Assembly (NCBI GenBank): GCA_041393495.1
Contig: JAWKKA010000010.1
Coordinates: 1 to 64,000 of the forward strand
DNA: 64,000 bases
DNA from: RHKX01 sp041393495
GTDB taxonomy: Bacteria > Actinomycetota > Thermoleophilia > Solirubrobacterales > 70-9
Direction of reading: 5' to 3'
The notes beneath the pieces are model-generated. The model searched no databases and had not been told where the DNA came from. It saw only the letters and a list, made by a program, of their open reading frames with translations. Shown one piece after another: positions 19,083 to 29,932 of the stretch. Position 1 is the stretch's first letter, and the number at the start of each line of letters is the position of its first letter. The position numbers and the translations under genes were made by a program.

Positions 19083-20114
19083 CTATCTCTCATAGACGGT
19101 CGCGAACAGCCGCGACAGCTCGCCGGCGGCGTCGCGGACGGAGTCGATCGCCTTCGCGTAGTCCATGCGCAGCGGTCCGACGACCCCGACCGCGCCGAGG
19201 TTGCGGTAGCCGAGGCCGTAGCCGGCGCCGACGACGCTCATCGACCGCAGCGCCGGCTCCGGGTTCTCGTCGCCGATGCAGAGGAAGACCGAGCGCTCGC
19301 GCAGCGCCGCCCGGAGCACCGAGAGGACGCTGACGCGGCCCTCGAGGGCGCTGACGACGCCGTCGGGGTGCGGGATGTCACCGGCATGGCTCTCCGAGAG
19401 CAGGCGCCCGGTGCCATCCATGTAGAGCTGCTGTGGCGTCGCTTCGGCGAGCTCAGCGACCGCGGTGCCGATCTCGCCGAGGAACTCGCGCTCGCTATCG
19501 CCGAGCTCGGGGTCGGCAAGCCGCGCCGCGATGATGCTCGAGCCGATCCCGAGCCCGGCCAACCGTTCGTTCAGGAACGAGGACGCCCACTCCACGAGGC
19601 CGTGATCGACGGGGCGGGCGAATCTGAAGACGCGCTTGGCGACCTCGCCGTTGTCGGCGATCGCGACGACAGCGACGACCCGTGGCTGCAGGAGCAGGAC
19701 CTCGACGCGGTGGACGGCGGCGCTGCTCGCGGGGGGCGCGGTGGCGAGGGCGAGCAGGTCGTTGGCCTGAGCGAGCGCCGCGGTCGTCTCGCGGAGGGCT
19801 TCCTCGACCTCACGGCGGGCCTGGGCGAGGCCGCTGCCGGCGACCGCGACCGCGACCTCCGATCGCGGGCCGGACTCGATCAGGTTGTCCGCGTAGCGGC
19901 GGTAGCCGGCGTCGGTCGGGATCCGCCCGGCCGATGTGTGCGGCTGCGAGAGCAGGCCCTCACGCTCGAGCGCGGCCAGCTCCGAGCGGACCGTCGAGGC
20001 GCTCCACTCGAAGCCGGCACGCTCGGCGATCGCGTTCGAGCCGACCGGGGTGCCGGTCTTCAGGTAGGCATCGACGGCGATGTCGAGGATCAGCTGCTGG
20101 CGTTCGGTGAGCAC
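19083..20114 (-). CDS. hrcA: Heat-inducible transcription repressor HrcA
   Basis: 343 residues with an N-terminal winged-helix (LTERQQLILDIAVDAYL, GSNAIAERAGF) and a GAF-like core ending in the conserved MDYAKAIDSVRD. It represses chaperone operons at CIRCE elements; I found no CIRCE match in this window. TAGAAT at 20127-20122 reads as a -10 exactly seven bases before the GTG start, so the operon may be transcribed as a leaderless mRNA; no good -35 is visible. Confidence 0.94.
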   Translation of the reverse strand: MLTERQQLILDIAVDAYLKTGTPVGSNAIAERAGFEWSASTVRSELAALEREGLLSQPHTSAGRIPTDAGYRRYADNLIESGPRSEVAVAVAGSGLAQARREVEEALRETTAALAQANDLLALATAPPASSAAVHRVEVLLLQPRVVAVVAIADNGEVAKRVFRFARPVDHGLVEWASSFLNERLAGLGIGSSIIAARLADPELGDSEREFLGEIGTAVAELAEATPQQLYMDGTGRLLSESHAGDIPHPDGVVSALEGRVSVLSVLRAALRERSVFLCIGDENPEPALRSMSVVGAGYGLGYRNLGAVGVVGPLRMDYAKAIDSVRDAAGELSRLFATVYER

Positions 20115-20155
20115 ACTCCTGATTCTAGGTGCGGCGGAACCACTTCCGCCGGGGA

Positions 20156-20551
20156 TCAGGAGAGCTGCAACTCCGCCTCGGCGTTGCGGACGATGCCGTT
20201 GTCGCCCTGGAACGCCTCCGTGGCGACGACGACGCGGTCGCCGTCGCGCCCGGTGACCGTCCCGGTCACAACGATCTCCTCCTCCGGCATCCCCATTCCC
20301 CGGAACTGGACGCTGAGCCGCCGCAACGAGCGCGGGTCGCCGCCCGCCGCCTCGGTCTGGGCGCGGGCGACCTGCGCCATCGTGTAGAGCCCGTGGAGGA
20401 TGTTGCGAGGCAGCCCGACCGCCTGTGCGAACTCGCTGTCGATGTGGATCGGGTTGAAATCGCCGGAGGCGCCGGCATAGCGGTGCGGCAGGTACTTGTC
20501 GGGCGTGACCCGCAGCTCCGGGATCGCATCCCCTTCGTTCAGATCGGCCAT
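20156..20551 (-). CDS. MaoC-like hydratase, HadB type
   Basis: 131 residues, single hot-dog domain. The hydratase motif contains YAGASGDFNPIHID with the catalytic Asp and His, followed by NILHGLYTMA. In mycobacteria HadB is the catalytic subunit of the HadAB/HadBC (3R)-hydroxyacyl dehydratases. Placed 10 nt after the HadA-like gene, so a heterodimer is expected. Confidence 0.85.
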   Translation of the reverse strand: MADLNEGDAIPELRVTPDKYLPHRYAGASGDFNPIHIDSEFAQAVGLPRNILHGLYTMAQVARAQTEAAGGDPRSLRRLSVQFRGMGMPEEEIVVTGTVTGRDGDRVVVATEAFQGDNGIVRNAEAELQLS

Positions 20552-20561
20552 CTCGATCCCC

Positions 20562-21002
20562 TCAGACGCCCCGGACGATGTTCGTCCACGTCGCACGGAC
20601 GACCTCGTCGCCGTCCTGGTTGGTTGAAACGGACTCGAAGACGTAGAAGCCGCGGCCGTCCCTCTCGTAGATCTCCCCGACCTTCGCCCGCGTCGTGATC
20701 TCGTCGCCGGCGGTGACCGGTACGCCCCAGACGAACTCCTGGCCGCCGTGCACCATCGCGGCCAGGTTGATGCCGACCTCGGGATCGAGTATCGCCGGCC
20801 CCATCGCCGGAGCGCTGTAGACGACCGCGAACATCGGCGGCGCGACGACGTCACGGAAGCCGGCGGCCCGCGCCGCCTCCCGGTCGTGGTGGACCGGCTC
20901 CGTCTGGCCGACCGCATTGGCGTACTCGCGGATCTTCTCGCGGCCGACCTCGTAGGTGGTCGGCGGGTATTCCTTGCCGACGGCGGCCGTGCTCACGGGC
21001 AT
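20562..21002 (-). CDS. MaoC-like dehydratase, HadA type (non-catalytic subunit)
   Basis: 146 residues with the FAS1-like dehydratase hot-dog fold: YEVGREKIREYANAVGQTEPVHHD, then PPMFAVVY. It resembles mycobacterial HadA/HadC, which pairs with HadB to dehydrate acyl chains. ATG at 21002 fits the family. The MBL hydrolase gene starts 16 nt upstream of it in the same direction. Confidence 0.85.
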   Translation of the reverse strand: MPVSTAAVGKEYPPTTYEVGREKIREYANAVGQTEPVHHDREAARAAGFRDVVAPPMFAVVYSAPAMGPAILDPEVGINLAAMVHGGQEFVWGVPVTAGDEITTRAKVGEIYERDGRGFYVFESVSTNQDGDEVVRATWTNIVRGV

Positions 21003-21018
21003 GCTGTGATCATCCCGG

Positions 21019-21783
21019 TCAGTTGCGGCGGACCTGCGATCCGCCGGTGATCGTCTCGGTCCCGTCGTCGTCGAAACGGACGAGCGCCTTGTTGCCCCCG
21101 TCGTAGTCGGGCGCCCAAAGCAGCAGCGTCGCGTCGCGCCGGTCCTCGTCGCCGGGACCGACCGTGCACCGCTCCTCGCTCGGCTCGTCGAGCCCGCGCC
21201 AGAGGCGGATGAACGGGTTGCTCTCCCACTCGGCGATCACCGTCGTCGGCTCGCGGTGGCCGGGATGGAGCCGAACGTCGCCGGGCAGCTCCATCAGCCG
21301 GTCCATGATCGACGCCCTGAGGTCGCCCAGCCCGGTCGCCCCCGGGGCGCCGGTGCCGCCGACGGTCCCCTTGAAGATCGCATCGGCGGTCAGGCAGTCG
21401 TCGTCGTTGATCCGCAGCGCCAGGTGGTCGCCGCAGTGACCCGGCGTGTGGATCGCCTCGATTCGCAGGCCGCCGGTCTCGAGCACGTCGCCGTGGTCGA
21501 TCGTGGCGGTGACCGCGTCGCCGACGAGCTCCTTGGCGAGCGGGTGGGCGAGCACCGGGACGCCACCGAAGCGCTCGGCGAGCTTCTCGACCCCGACGAC
21601 GTGGTCGTGGTGGTGATGGGTGAGGAGGATGTGGGTGATCGTCGTCCCCTCCCGCTCCGCCCGCTCGCAGAGCGGGTCGGTCGCGAGGTTGGAGTCGATC
21701 AGGACACCGGTGCCACCGATCTCGTCGACCGCCAGGTAGGCGTTCGAGAGCCACTCCGATTGCTCGACGCGCTGCAGGATCAC
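21019..21783 (-). CDS. MBL-fold hydrolase (glyoxalase II-like)
   Basis: 254 residues. The full metal motif THHHHDH is present, with later ligands in HTPGHCGDH and LHPGH, as in hydroxyacylglutathione hydrolase-like enzymes. A thioester hydrolase is plausible beside an acyl dehydratase pair. Upstream (21784-22044) is 260 bp of very GC-rich sequence with no gene; a CATTCCGCCG decamer occurs twice near 22010-22040. Confidence 0.85.
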   Translation of the reverse strand: MILQRVEQSEWLSNAYLAVDEIGGTGVLIDSNLATDPLCERAEREGTTITHILLTHHHHDHVVGVEKLAERFGGVPVLAHPLAKELVGDAVTATIDHGDVLETGGLRIEAIHTPGHCGDHLALRINDDDCLTADAIFKGTVGGTGAPGATGLGDLRASIMDRLMELPGDVRLHPGHREPTTVIAEWESNPFIRLWRGLDEPSEERCTVGPGDEDRRDATLLLWAPDYDGGNKALVRFDDDGTETITGGSQVRRN

Positions 21784-22044
21784 GGCGGCAAAGCTATCGC
21801 AGCCGCGCCCGCCGGCTCAGCGGCGGCCCAGCGCCCCGGCGGAGGCCGCCGCCGAAGCACATCGCGGGGCGGCGCCCGGCGGGGCGGAGGCCCTCAGCCC
21901 CGATCGGCGAGCGGCCGGGCGCTGGGGCGTTCAGCGCCGGCATTCCGGCCCCACCCACCCCGGCGCGGGTCTGGAGGCGACCCGGCGCGAGGCGGACGGC
22001 CGGCAGCGGCGCATTCCGCCGCCGGTCGGAGCATTCCGCCGGGG

Positions 22045-23160
22045 TCATTGGAACTCGATCACGCTGCGGATGCCGTCCTTGGCCTCCATCAGCTCGAAGC
22101 CGCGGTTGACCTCTTCGAGGGTGATCCGGTGCGAGATGAACGGGTCGACGTCGATCTCGCCCTGCATCCACAGGTCGATGAGCTTGGGCACGCCCTCGCG
22201 GCCCTTGACGCCGCCGAACGACGAGCCGGCGACGCGCCGACCCGTGATCAGAAGGCGCGGGACGATGTCGAGCGTCTCGCCCTTGCCGGCGACGCCGGCG
22301 ACCGTGCACAGCCCCCAGGCCATCCGTGCCGCCTCGACCGCCTGCTGCATCACCTTGACGTTCCCGGTCGCCTCGAACGTGTAGTCGGCGCCGAAGCCGC
22401 CGTCGGTCATCGCGACGATCTCGGCGACGCTGGTCTCGTCGGCACGGATGACGTCGGTCGCCCCCTGCCCCTTGGCGAGCTCGAGGCGGTCGTCGGAGAG
22501 GTCGACGCAGATGATCCGCTCGGCGCCCTGCAACCGGCAGCCGGCGACGGCCCCGAGCCCGACCATGCCGGCCCCGAAGACGACGCAGGTGGTCCCCGGC
22601 TCGACCTTGGCGGTGTTCATCGCGGCGCCGATCCCGGTCGACAGCCCGCAGGCGAACAGGCAGGCGCCGTCGAACGGCGCCTCGGGATCGATCTTGGCGA
22701 GCGAGATCTCCGACATCACCGTGTACTCGGCGAACGTCGAGGTGCCCATGAAATGGCGGATCTCCTCGGCGGAGTCGGGCCGGCTGAGCCGGACGGTGCC
22801 GTCGGGGAGGTGGCCGAGGTTCTGCTCGGCGCGGATCGCCATGCAGAGGTTCGTGCGCGGGTCGCGGCAATGGACGCACTCGCCGCACTGGGGCGAGAAC
22901 AGGGTGACGACGTGATCGCCCTCGGCGACCGAGCTCACCCCCTCGCCGACCCGCTCGACGACGCCGGCGCCCTCGTGACCGAGCACGGCCGGCGCGTAGC
23001 CGGAGGGATCGACGCCGGAGGCCGTGTAGAGGTCGGTGTGGCAGACGCCGCAGGCGACCAGGCGGACGAGGACCTCGCCGGGACGGGGGTCCTGCAGCTC
23101 GAGCTCCTCGATCACGAGCGGCTCGCCGAACTCCTCGAGCACCGCTGCCTTCATCCTCAT
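22045..23160 (-). CDS. Zinc-dependent alcohol dehydrogenase, class III/mycothiol type
   Basis: 371 residues. Catalytic zinc ligands C40 (ACGVCHTD) and H62 (GHEGAG), structural zinc Cys 92, 95, 98 and 106, and the coenzyme site FGAGMVGLGAVAG. The sequence pattern fits S-(hydroxymethyl)glutathione or -mycothiol dehydrogenases, which detoxify formaldehyde, or NDMA-dependent alcohol dehydrogenases. The start at 23160 has GGAGGAGG seven bases upstream. No partner gene is adjacent. Confidence 0.85.
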   Translation of the reverse strand: MRMKAAVLEEFGEPLVIEELELQDPRPGEVLVRLVACGVCHTDLYTASGVDPSGYAPAVLGHEGAGVVERVGEGVSSVAEGDHVVTLFSPQCGECVHCRDPRTNLCMAIRAEQNLGHLPDGTVRLSRPDSAEEIRHFMGTSTFAEYTVMSEISLAKIDPEAPFDGACLFACGLSTGIGAAMNTAKVEPGTTCVVFGAGMVGLGAVAGCRLQGAERIICVDLSDDRLELAKGQGATDVIRADETSVAEIVAMTDGGFGADYTFEATGNVKVMQQAVEAARMAWGLCTVAGVAGKGETLDIVPRLLITGRRVAGSSFGGVKGREGVPKLIDLWMQGEIDVDPFISHRITLEEVNRGFELMEAKDGIRSVIEFQ

Positions 23161-23224
23161 CGCCGGACCTCCTCCACCTCGAAAACGTCGGACCCGGCGA
23201 TCCTATTCGGCCGGGTCACCCGCG

Positions 23225-23410
23225 TCAGCGGGCGCGGGCGGCCTTCAGGTCCCGCTTGGTCGCCTCGAGATGGATGACGTAGCTGCGCTTGCCGAGCTTC
23301 GTCGCGAGGCCGTGCTTCTCGAGCTTCTTCATCGCCGCCGGGCAGCGCTTGCAGCGCGGCGCCGAGCTGCAGCACTTCTTCTTCGCCCTGACCTCGCGAC
23401 CCAGCGCCAT
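23225..23410 (-). CDS. Small basic Cys-rich protein
   Basis: 61 residues, strongly basic, with CCSSAPRCKRCP at about residues 13-24, a compact cysteine cluster that could bind metal or an Fe-S centre, followed by a helical basic tail. I have seen the KKCC-x5-CKRCP style in other actinobacterial small proteins but know no function. It has its own ATG and lies between the alcohol dehydrogenase and PAP2 genes. Confidence 0.65.
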   Translation of the reverse strand: MALGREVRAKKKCCSSAPRCKRCPAAMKKLEKHGLATKLGKRSYVIHLEATKRDLKAARAR

Positions 23411-23488
23411 CCCGCCGAGGCTAGCAAGCGGGTTAGGCCACCCTAAGGAGCCTGACCGACCGGCGCCGACCCCCCGGGCGCACGAGAT

Positions 23489-24502
23489 CTAGCCCGAGCG
23501 CGCGGCGGCGGCCGGCTCGGCGGCGACCGGCGCGGCAGCGGCTCGGCGGCGAGCCGCCCACCAGGCCCGCGCCCGGCGGACGCCGAAGTAGACGGCGAGC
23601 GCATAGACCCAGCCGAGCAGCACGTCGAAGACGTAGTGCTCGCCGCCGTAGACGAGCGTCCAGGCCATCGCCAGCACGTAGGCGACGCCGAGCACCTTGG
23701 CGATCGTGCCGGCCCGCCAGAAGTAGCAGCAGAGCAGCATCGGGAAGGCCGCGTGCAGCGAGGGAAGGGCGGCGACCGGGTTGTAGAGGGAGCTGCCCTT
23801 GTCCCAGATCGACGCCGCCGGGTAGACGCCGAGCTCGGTCCAGACCGAGCCGGGGATGCGGTTCACGGGTCCGATCATCAGGTGATCGCTGGCCATCCAC
23901 GGCGGCGCCGCGGGGACGAACGCATAGGTGAGGAAGGCGGCGATGCTCAACGTCAGGACCATCGCCCGGAACTCGAGGAAGCGGACGCGGGAGACCCGCC
24001 ACAGCCAGGCGGCGACGATGAAGATCAGGAAGTAGTGGGTCAGGTACACCACCCAGGAGAGGACGTCGTACCAGGGGAGCTGTCCGACCTCGAAGAGCCG
24101 CTCCTGCAGCCACACGGTCGGCACGGTGCCGCCGAACAGGAACCGATCGGCGTCGATCTGGGGGACGAAATGGGGGGCGAAGATCGGGTTCGCGCCCACG
24201 AACCCGCGGAGGAAGTCGTAGGCGACGAGGATCAGGTAGAAGGGCAGCCAGTCGAAGATCACCCCGCGGACGAAGCCGCGGACGTCGGCCAGCGACACCG
24301 CCAGCACCCCGACGAGCAGCCAGAGGAAGATCGTCTCGCGGGCGAGCAGGACGCCGGTGAACGAGAACAGCAGCACCGTTGCGACGACGTAGGCGGCGAG
24401 GCCGATCAGCGCGTTGCGGCGAGCGCTGCCGGGGACGGACGGCGCGGCCGCGATCGGCGGCGCGGCAGCGATCGCCGGCGCCTCGGCTCTCTCTTCGGCC
24501 AT
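23489..24502 (-). CDS. PAP2-superfamily membrane phosphatase (AUR1-like)
   Basis: 337 residues with about seven hydrophobic segments. The PAP2 signature is split as PSLHAAFP and YGGEHYVFDVLLGW, with the catalytic His residues. The arrangement resembles the inositol phosphorylceramide synthase/AUR1-type branch, so a phosphatidylinositol- or lipid-phosphate transferase is possible. ATG at 24502 is preferred over TTG at 24517. Confidence 0.8.
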   Translation of the reverse strand: MAEERAEAPAIAAAPPIAAAPSVPGSARRNALIGLAAYVVATVLLFSFTGVLLARETIFLWLLVGVLAVSLADVRGFVRGVIFDWLPFYLILVAYDFLRGFVGANPIFAPHFVPQIDADRFLFGGTVPTVWLQERLFEVGQLPWYDVLSWVVYLTHYFLIFIVAAWLWRVSRVRFLEFRAMVLTLSIAAFLTYAFVPAAPPWMASDHLMIGPVNRIPGSVWTELGVYPAASIWDKGSSLYNPVAALPSLHAAFPMLLCCYFWRAGTIAKVLGVAYVLAMAWTLVYGGEHYVFDVLLGWVYALAVYFGVRRARAWWAARRRAAAAPVAAEPAAAARSG

Positions 24503-24656
24503 CGCGCCAGATTCCAAGGCTCTACCCCGGCGGGCGACCCGCCGCCAGCATGGGTCCGCGTCGCATCGGCTTGATCATAGGCCCGCCCGCGCCCGACTTC
24601 GCCGCGAAGCGGCCCGGTAGCAGCGACGCCTGGCCGGCAGCACCGATCGGCGGGCC

Positions 24657-24983
24657 TCAGTGGCCGAGCCCGAGCAGGTCGGCGAGATCGACGCAGCCGG
24701 AGACCGGATCGAGCGAGACGATCCTGCCGCCGGCGTCGACCCGGACGGCCTCCCAGCACCCGTAGTCGCCGACCGTGGCGCGATAGATCCGCGAGTCGCC
24801 GTCGGTGCAGGTCCAGCGCGCGCCGCGATGGTGGCAGCCGCCGGCCTCGGTGTCGGCGCCGCGGGCGATCGAGGTCGCAAGCGCCTCGTCGCTGACGCTG
24901 ACGAGCGTGCCCGGGCGCATGACCAGCGCGGCGGCAATCGCGATCGCGAGCGCGACCAGGAACAGCGGAATCAGCTTCGACAC
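24657..24983 (-). CDS. Small exported or membrane-anchored protein
   Basis: 108 residues. A single N-terminal hydrophobic segment (about 4-22), followed by an extracytoplasmic region with four cysteines (CHH, WTC, GCW, SGC) that could form two disulfides. GTG start. No family recognised; function unknown. Confidence 0.6.
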   Translation of the reverse strand: MSKLIPLFLVALAIAIAAALVMRPGTLVSVSDEALATSIARGADTEAGGCHHRGARWTCTDGDSRIYRATVGDYGCWEAVRVDAGGRIVSLDPVSGCVDLADLLGLGH

Positions 24984-25065
24984 GCCCTCAGGCTAGGCCG
25001 CCGGCGGGGCCGCGACGGCAAGTTCGCTTGCATGGGAAGGAGCTTGCGGGCCGGGCGCGACGGCG

Positions 25066-26880
<1,815 letters not shown>

Positions 26881-26901
26881 CGCGCCGGCAAGCGTAGAGA
26901 T

Positions 26902-28614
26902 CTACCGCCGCGCGACCGCGAGGAGCTGCCGCGCCTCGGGCAGGCGGAGCGCCAGGATCGCGCCGAGATAGACGAGCCCGCCGGCGGCGAGCGCGACGCC
27001 GAGCGAGACGATCTGGGCCGGCGTGCTGCGTCCGAGGACGGCGTCGAGCTGGTCCCAGATCAGCCACGAGACCCCGGCCAACAGCGCCGAGGCGACGGCG
27101 ATCCGGGCCGCAGCGTCGAGCAGCTTCGGGAGCTCGATGCCGCCGAGCGGACGGCGGAGGACGAGCGTCTGCGCACCGACGCTGACCGCGGTCGCGATCG
27201 CGGTGCCGGCGACGATCCCGGCGACGCCGAACGGCTTGTAGAAGGCGAAGGCGGCGGCGGCGGTGATCGCGAGGTTGAGCGCGGCGATCCAGGTCGGCGT
27301 CCACGGCCGCTGGAGGCTGAAGAAGGTCCGGGTCAGGATCAGGAAGAGCCCGTTGAACGGCAGCGAGAACGCGAACCAGAAGAGCGCCGTGGCGACCAGC
27401 GGCGTCTCCTCCGGGGAGAACTCGCCGCGCTCGTAGACGAGCCGGATCATCGGCTCGGAGAGGACGAGGATCGCCGCCGCCGCCGGGACGAGCACGAGCA
27501 GGATCATCCGCATCCCGTTCGCCATCGTCCGCCGCAGGTCGTCGTAGTCGTGCCGCGCCGCATAGCGGGAGAGCGTCGGGAAGATGACGGTCGTGACCGC
27601 GACCGAGAACATCCCCTGGGGGAGCATGTAGATCCGGAACGCCTTGTCGATCGCGGCCGGCGCGTAATCGGCGAGGGCCTCCCCGGTTCCCGCCAGGGTG
27701 CCCGGCACGAGCGCGCCGACGAGGCTGTTGATCATCAGGTTGACGTTGATCAACCCGAGGCTGATCGTGACCGGCAGCATCAGCAGCAGGACCTTCTTGA
27801 CGAGGCCGCTGCGCCACTCGAAGACACGGACCATCCGAAACGGCGTGTTGCGGAGATCCCAGGAGACCATCGCCAGCTGCAGGGCGGTGCCGGCGAGGAC
27901 GCCGATCGCGTAGGCGTAGATCCGGTCGTCGCCGGAGAACAGCGGCGCCAGGGCGACGAGCACGCCGATGATCGCGAGGTTCCAGAACAACGGCGCGATC
28001 GCGAAGACGGCGAACCGGTTGTAGCTGTTGAGGACGCCGACGACGACCCCGGAGAGGCCGAGCATGACGAGGATCGGGAAGAGCAGCTGCGAGAGCGCCA
28101 CCGTCAGGTCCTGGGTGGTCTCGTCGAGGCTCGGGACCAGCAGCGGGATCAGGGCCGGCGCGACGAGGATGAACAGCGCCGTGATCACGCCGAGGACGGC
28201 GGTGATCAGGAAGATCAGGGTCGAGGCGAGCCGGAACGCCTCGCGCCTGTTGCCGGCTTCGAGCTGTTCGGTGAAGACCGGCACGAAGGCGCCCTGCAGG
28301 GCCGCGTCGGCGAACAGGCTGCGGACCAGGTTCGGGATCTGAAACGCGATCGTGAACGCCGACATCGCCGGGCCGACGCCGAAGTAGCCGGCGGCGATGA
28401 TCTCGCGGACCAGCCCGACGACCCGTGAGGCGCCGGTGGCGACGCTGAAGAAGACCGTCGAGCGCCCGATCCGGCGATCCTGCTCGGTCGGCTCGGGACC
28501 GAGCGCCGAGCCGGCGAACTCCTCGTCGATCGGGTCGACCGCGTAGGCGGGGTGGAAGCGGCGCGCCCGCGGCGGCAGCGGCGGCAGCTCACCGGTGTCC
28601 GTGGCATCGCCCAT
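26902..28614 (-). CDS. murJ: Lipid II flippase MurJ
   Basis: 570 residues with about 14 hydrophobic segments and a cytoplasmic N-terminal extension of roughly 45 residues. Typical MurJ/MviN patterns: SRVVGLVREIIAAGYFG and ALQGAFVPVFTE. It moves lipid II across the membrane for peptidoglycan synthesis. Divergent from rpsT, with only 25 bp between the two starts. Confidence 0.94.
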   Translation of the reverse strand: MGDATDTGELPPLPPRARRFHPAYAVDPIDEEFAGSALGPEPTEQDRRIGRSTVFFSVATGASRVVGLVREIIAAGYFGVGPAMSAFTIAFQIPNLVRSLFADAALQGAFVPVFTEQLEAGNRREAFRLASTLIFLITAVLGVITALFILVAPALIPLLVPSLDETTQDLTVALSQLLFPILVMLGLSGVVVGVLNSYNRFAVFAIAPLFWNLAIIGVLVALAPLFSGDDRIYAYAIGVLAGTALQLAMVSWDLRNTPFRMVRVFEWRSGLVKKVLLLMLPVTISLGLINVNLMINSLVGALVPGTLAGTGEALADYAPAAIDKAFRIYMLPQGMFSVAVTTVIFPTLSRYAARHDYDDLRRTMANGMRMILLVLVPAAAAILVLSEPMIRLVYERGEFSPEETPLVATALFWFAFSLPFNGLFLILTRTFFSLQRPWTPTWIAALNLAITAAAAFAFYKPFGVAGIVAGTAIATAVSVGAQTLVLRRPLGGIELPKLLDAAARIAVASALLAGVSWLIWDQLDAVLGRSTPAQIVSLGVALAAGGLVYLGAILALRLPEARQLLAVARR

Positions 28615-28621
28615 CAGTCGC

Positions 28622-28627
28622 TACAGT
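28622..28627 (+). promoter_or_regulatory. Possible -10 of rpsT
   Basis: TACAGT lies 12 bp before the rpsT ATG in the 25-bp murJ/rpsT gap, which would give a leader of only about five bases. No convincing -35 is visible. Confidence 0.35.
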
Positions 28628-28639
28628 GTGCGGCCGCCG

Positions 28640-28900
28640 ATGGCCAACATCGCCTCACAGAAGAAGCGGATCCTCCGCTCCGCGCGCGAGCACGACGAGA
28701 ACCGCCGCCTCACCGGCGCGGTCAAGACGCATTTTCGGCGCCTCACCAATGCGGTCGCCTCCGGCGATGCGGACGCCGCCGAGAGCGAGCACCGGGAGCT
28801 GGTCTCGCGGATCGACAAGGCCGTCCAAAAGGGCGCCCTGCACGCCAACACCGGCGCCCGCAAGAAGTCCCGCGCGGCGCGGATCGTCGCCGGCGCCTAG
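28640..28900 (+). CDS. rpsT: Ribosomal protein S20
   Basis: 86 residues, Lys/Arg-rich, all helical, with the S20 pattern MANIASQKKRILRSAREHD and a C-terminal basic helix. Primary 16S rRNA binder. One of few plus-strand genes here; convergent with holA, 17 bp away, where GCGCCTAGGCGC forms a palindrome across its stop. Confidence 0.95.
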   Translation: MANIASQKKRILRSAREHDENRRLTGAVKTHFRRLTNAVASGDADAAESEHRELVSRIDKAVQKGALHANTGARKKSRAARIVAGA

Positions 28901-28917
28901 GCGCTCGGCGGGCGCGC

Positions 28918-29901
28918 TCATCGCGTCGCCGTCTCGCCGGCGGCCCGCCTGACCGCCAGGGTCAGGGCGACCTCGTCGCCGTAGTCGGACCCACCCCGGG
29001 TCCACCACTCGAGGTCGGCGACCGTCCCGATCGCCGCCGAGAGCTCGGCGGCGTCGACGCCCTGGACCGAGCGGACGAGGTTCCTCGCCTGCCATTGCTG
29101 CATCGGCAGCGCGCGCTCGACATTCGCCGTCGGGGTCCCGGCCTCGATCGCGGCGGCGGCCGCGAAGGCGTTGCGCAGCCGCGTGGCCATGCCGTAGACG
29201 AGCGGCGTCACCGCCTCGCCCTGCGCGATCAGCTCCTCGGCGGTGGCGACGGCGCGCCCACGGTCGCGGGTGACGATCGCATCGGCGAGCGCCCAGCCGC
29301 GGCGTTCGGAGGTGTCGACGGTCAGCTCCTCGACGTCGTCGCGGCCGACCTCCCCCCCGTCGCCCGTCCAGGTCGCGAGCCGGTCGAGCTCGACGGTGAG
29401 GCGCTCGGTGCTCGTGCCGAGGCGGGCGATCAACGCCCGCGCGGCCTGCGGCGCGAGCGTGAAGCGGCGCTCCCGCGCCCCGGCGACGAGCCACGCTGGA
29501 AGATCGCGCTTGGCCGGCGCCGCGAACGAGCGGTCCTCCCCGCCGGCGTCGGCGACGGCCTCCGCCAGCCCCTTGGGGGCCTTGCCGCGAGCCACGAGGA
29601 CCACCGTGACGTCGGGGGGGATCGAGCGGAGGCCGGCCACGGCGGTCTCGACGTCGGCCTTCTTCCAGCGCTCGACCCCGTCGGCGAGCAGGTAGCGGCG
29701 CTCGGCGGTCAACGACATCGCCGGGATCGCGCCGACGAGCGCGGCAGCGTCGGGAGCGGCCCCGGGCTCGCCGCTGAAGTCCTCGAGGGCGCCGGGACCG
29801 CTCTCGCGCTCGGCCCGGGCGCGAAGCCGTGCAAGCGTCGCCGAGAGCTTCGCGGCGTCGTCGCCGGCGAACAGATAGACGGGTCGCATCTCGGCTGCCA
29901 C
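28918..29901 (-). CDS. holA: DNA polymerase III delta subunit
   Basis: 327 residues. The N-terminal AAA+-like fold starts with PVYLFAGDD, and the C-terminal helical domain has LVYGMATRLRN, typical for HolA, which opens the beta clamp within the clamp loader. Starts GTG at 29901, or ATG four codons later. Follows comEC after 31 nt, an arrangement (comEA-comEC-holA) common in bacteria. Confidence 0.93.
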   Translation of the reverse strand: MAAEMRPVYLFAGDDAAKLSATLARLRARAERESGPGALEDFSGEPGAAPDAAALVGAIPAMSLTAERRYLLADGVERWKKADVETAVAGLRSIPPDVTVVLVARGKAPKGLAEAVADAGGEDRSFAAPAKRDLPAWLVAGARERRFTLAPQAARALIARLGTSTERLTVELDRLATWTGDGGEVGRDDVEELTVDTSERRGWALADAIVTRDRGRAVATAEELIAQGEAVTPLVYGMATRLRNAFAAAAAIEAGTPTANVERALPMQQWQARNLVRSVQGVDAAELSAAIGTVADLEWWTRGGSDYGDEVALTLAVRRAAGETATR

Positions 29902-29932
29902 CGGGCTGAGTCTACGTCCGCCATCGGTTCGA

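Noticed and set aside
28893..28904. rpsT terminator
   Set aside because: GCGCCTAGGCGC is a palindrome over the stop codon but too short and without a T-run to call a terminator.
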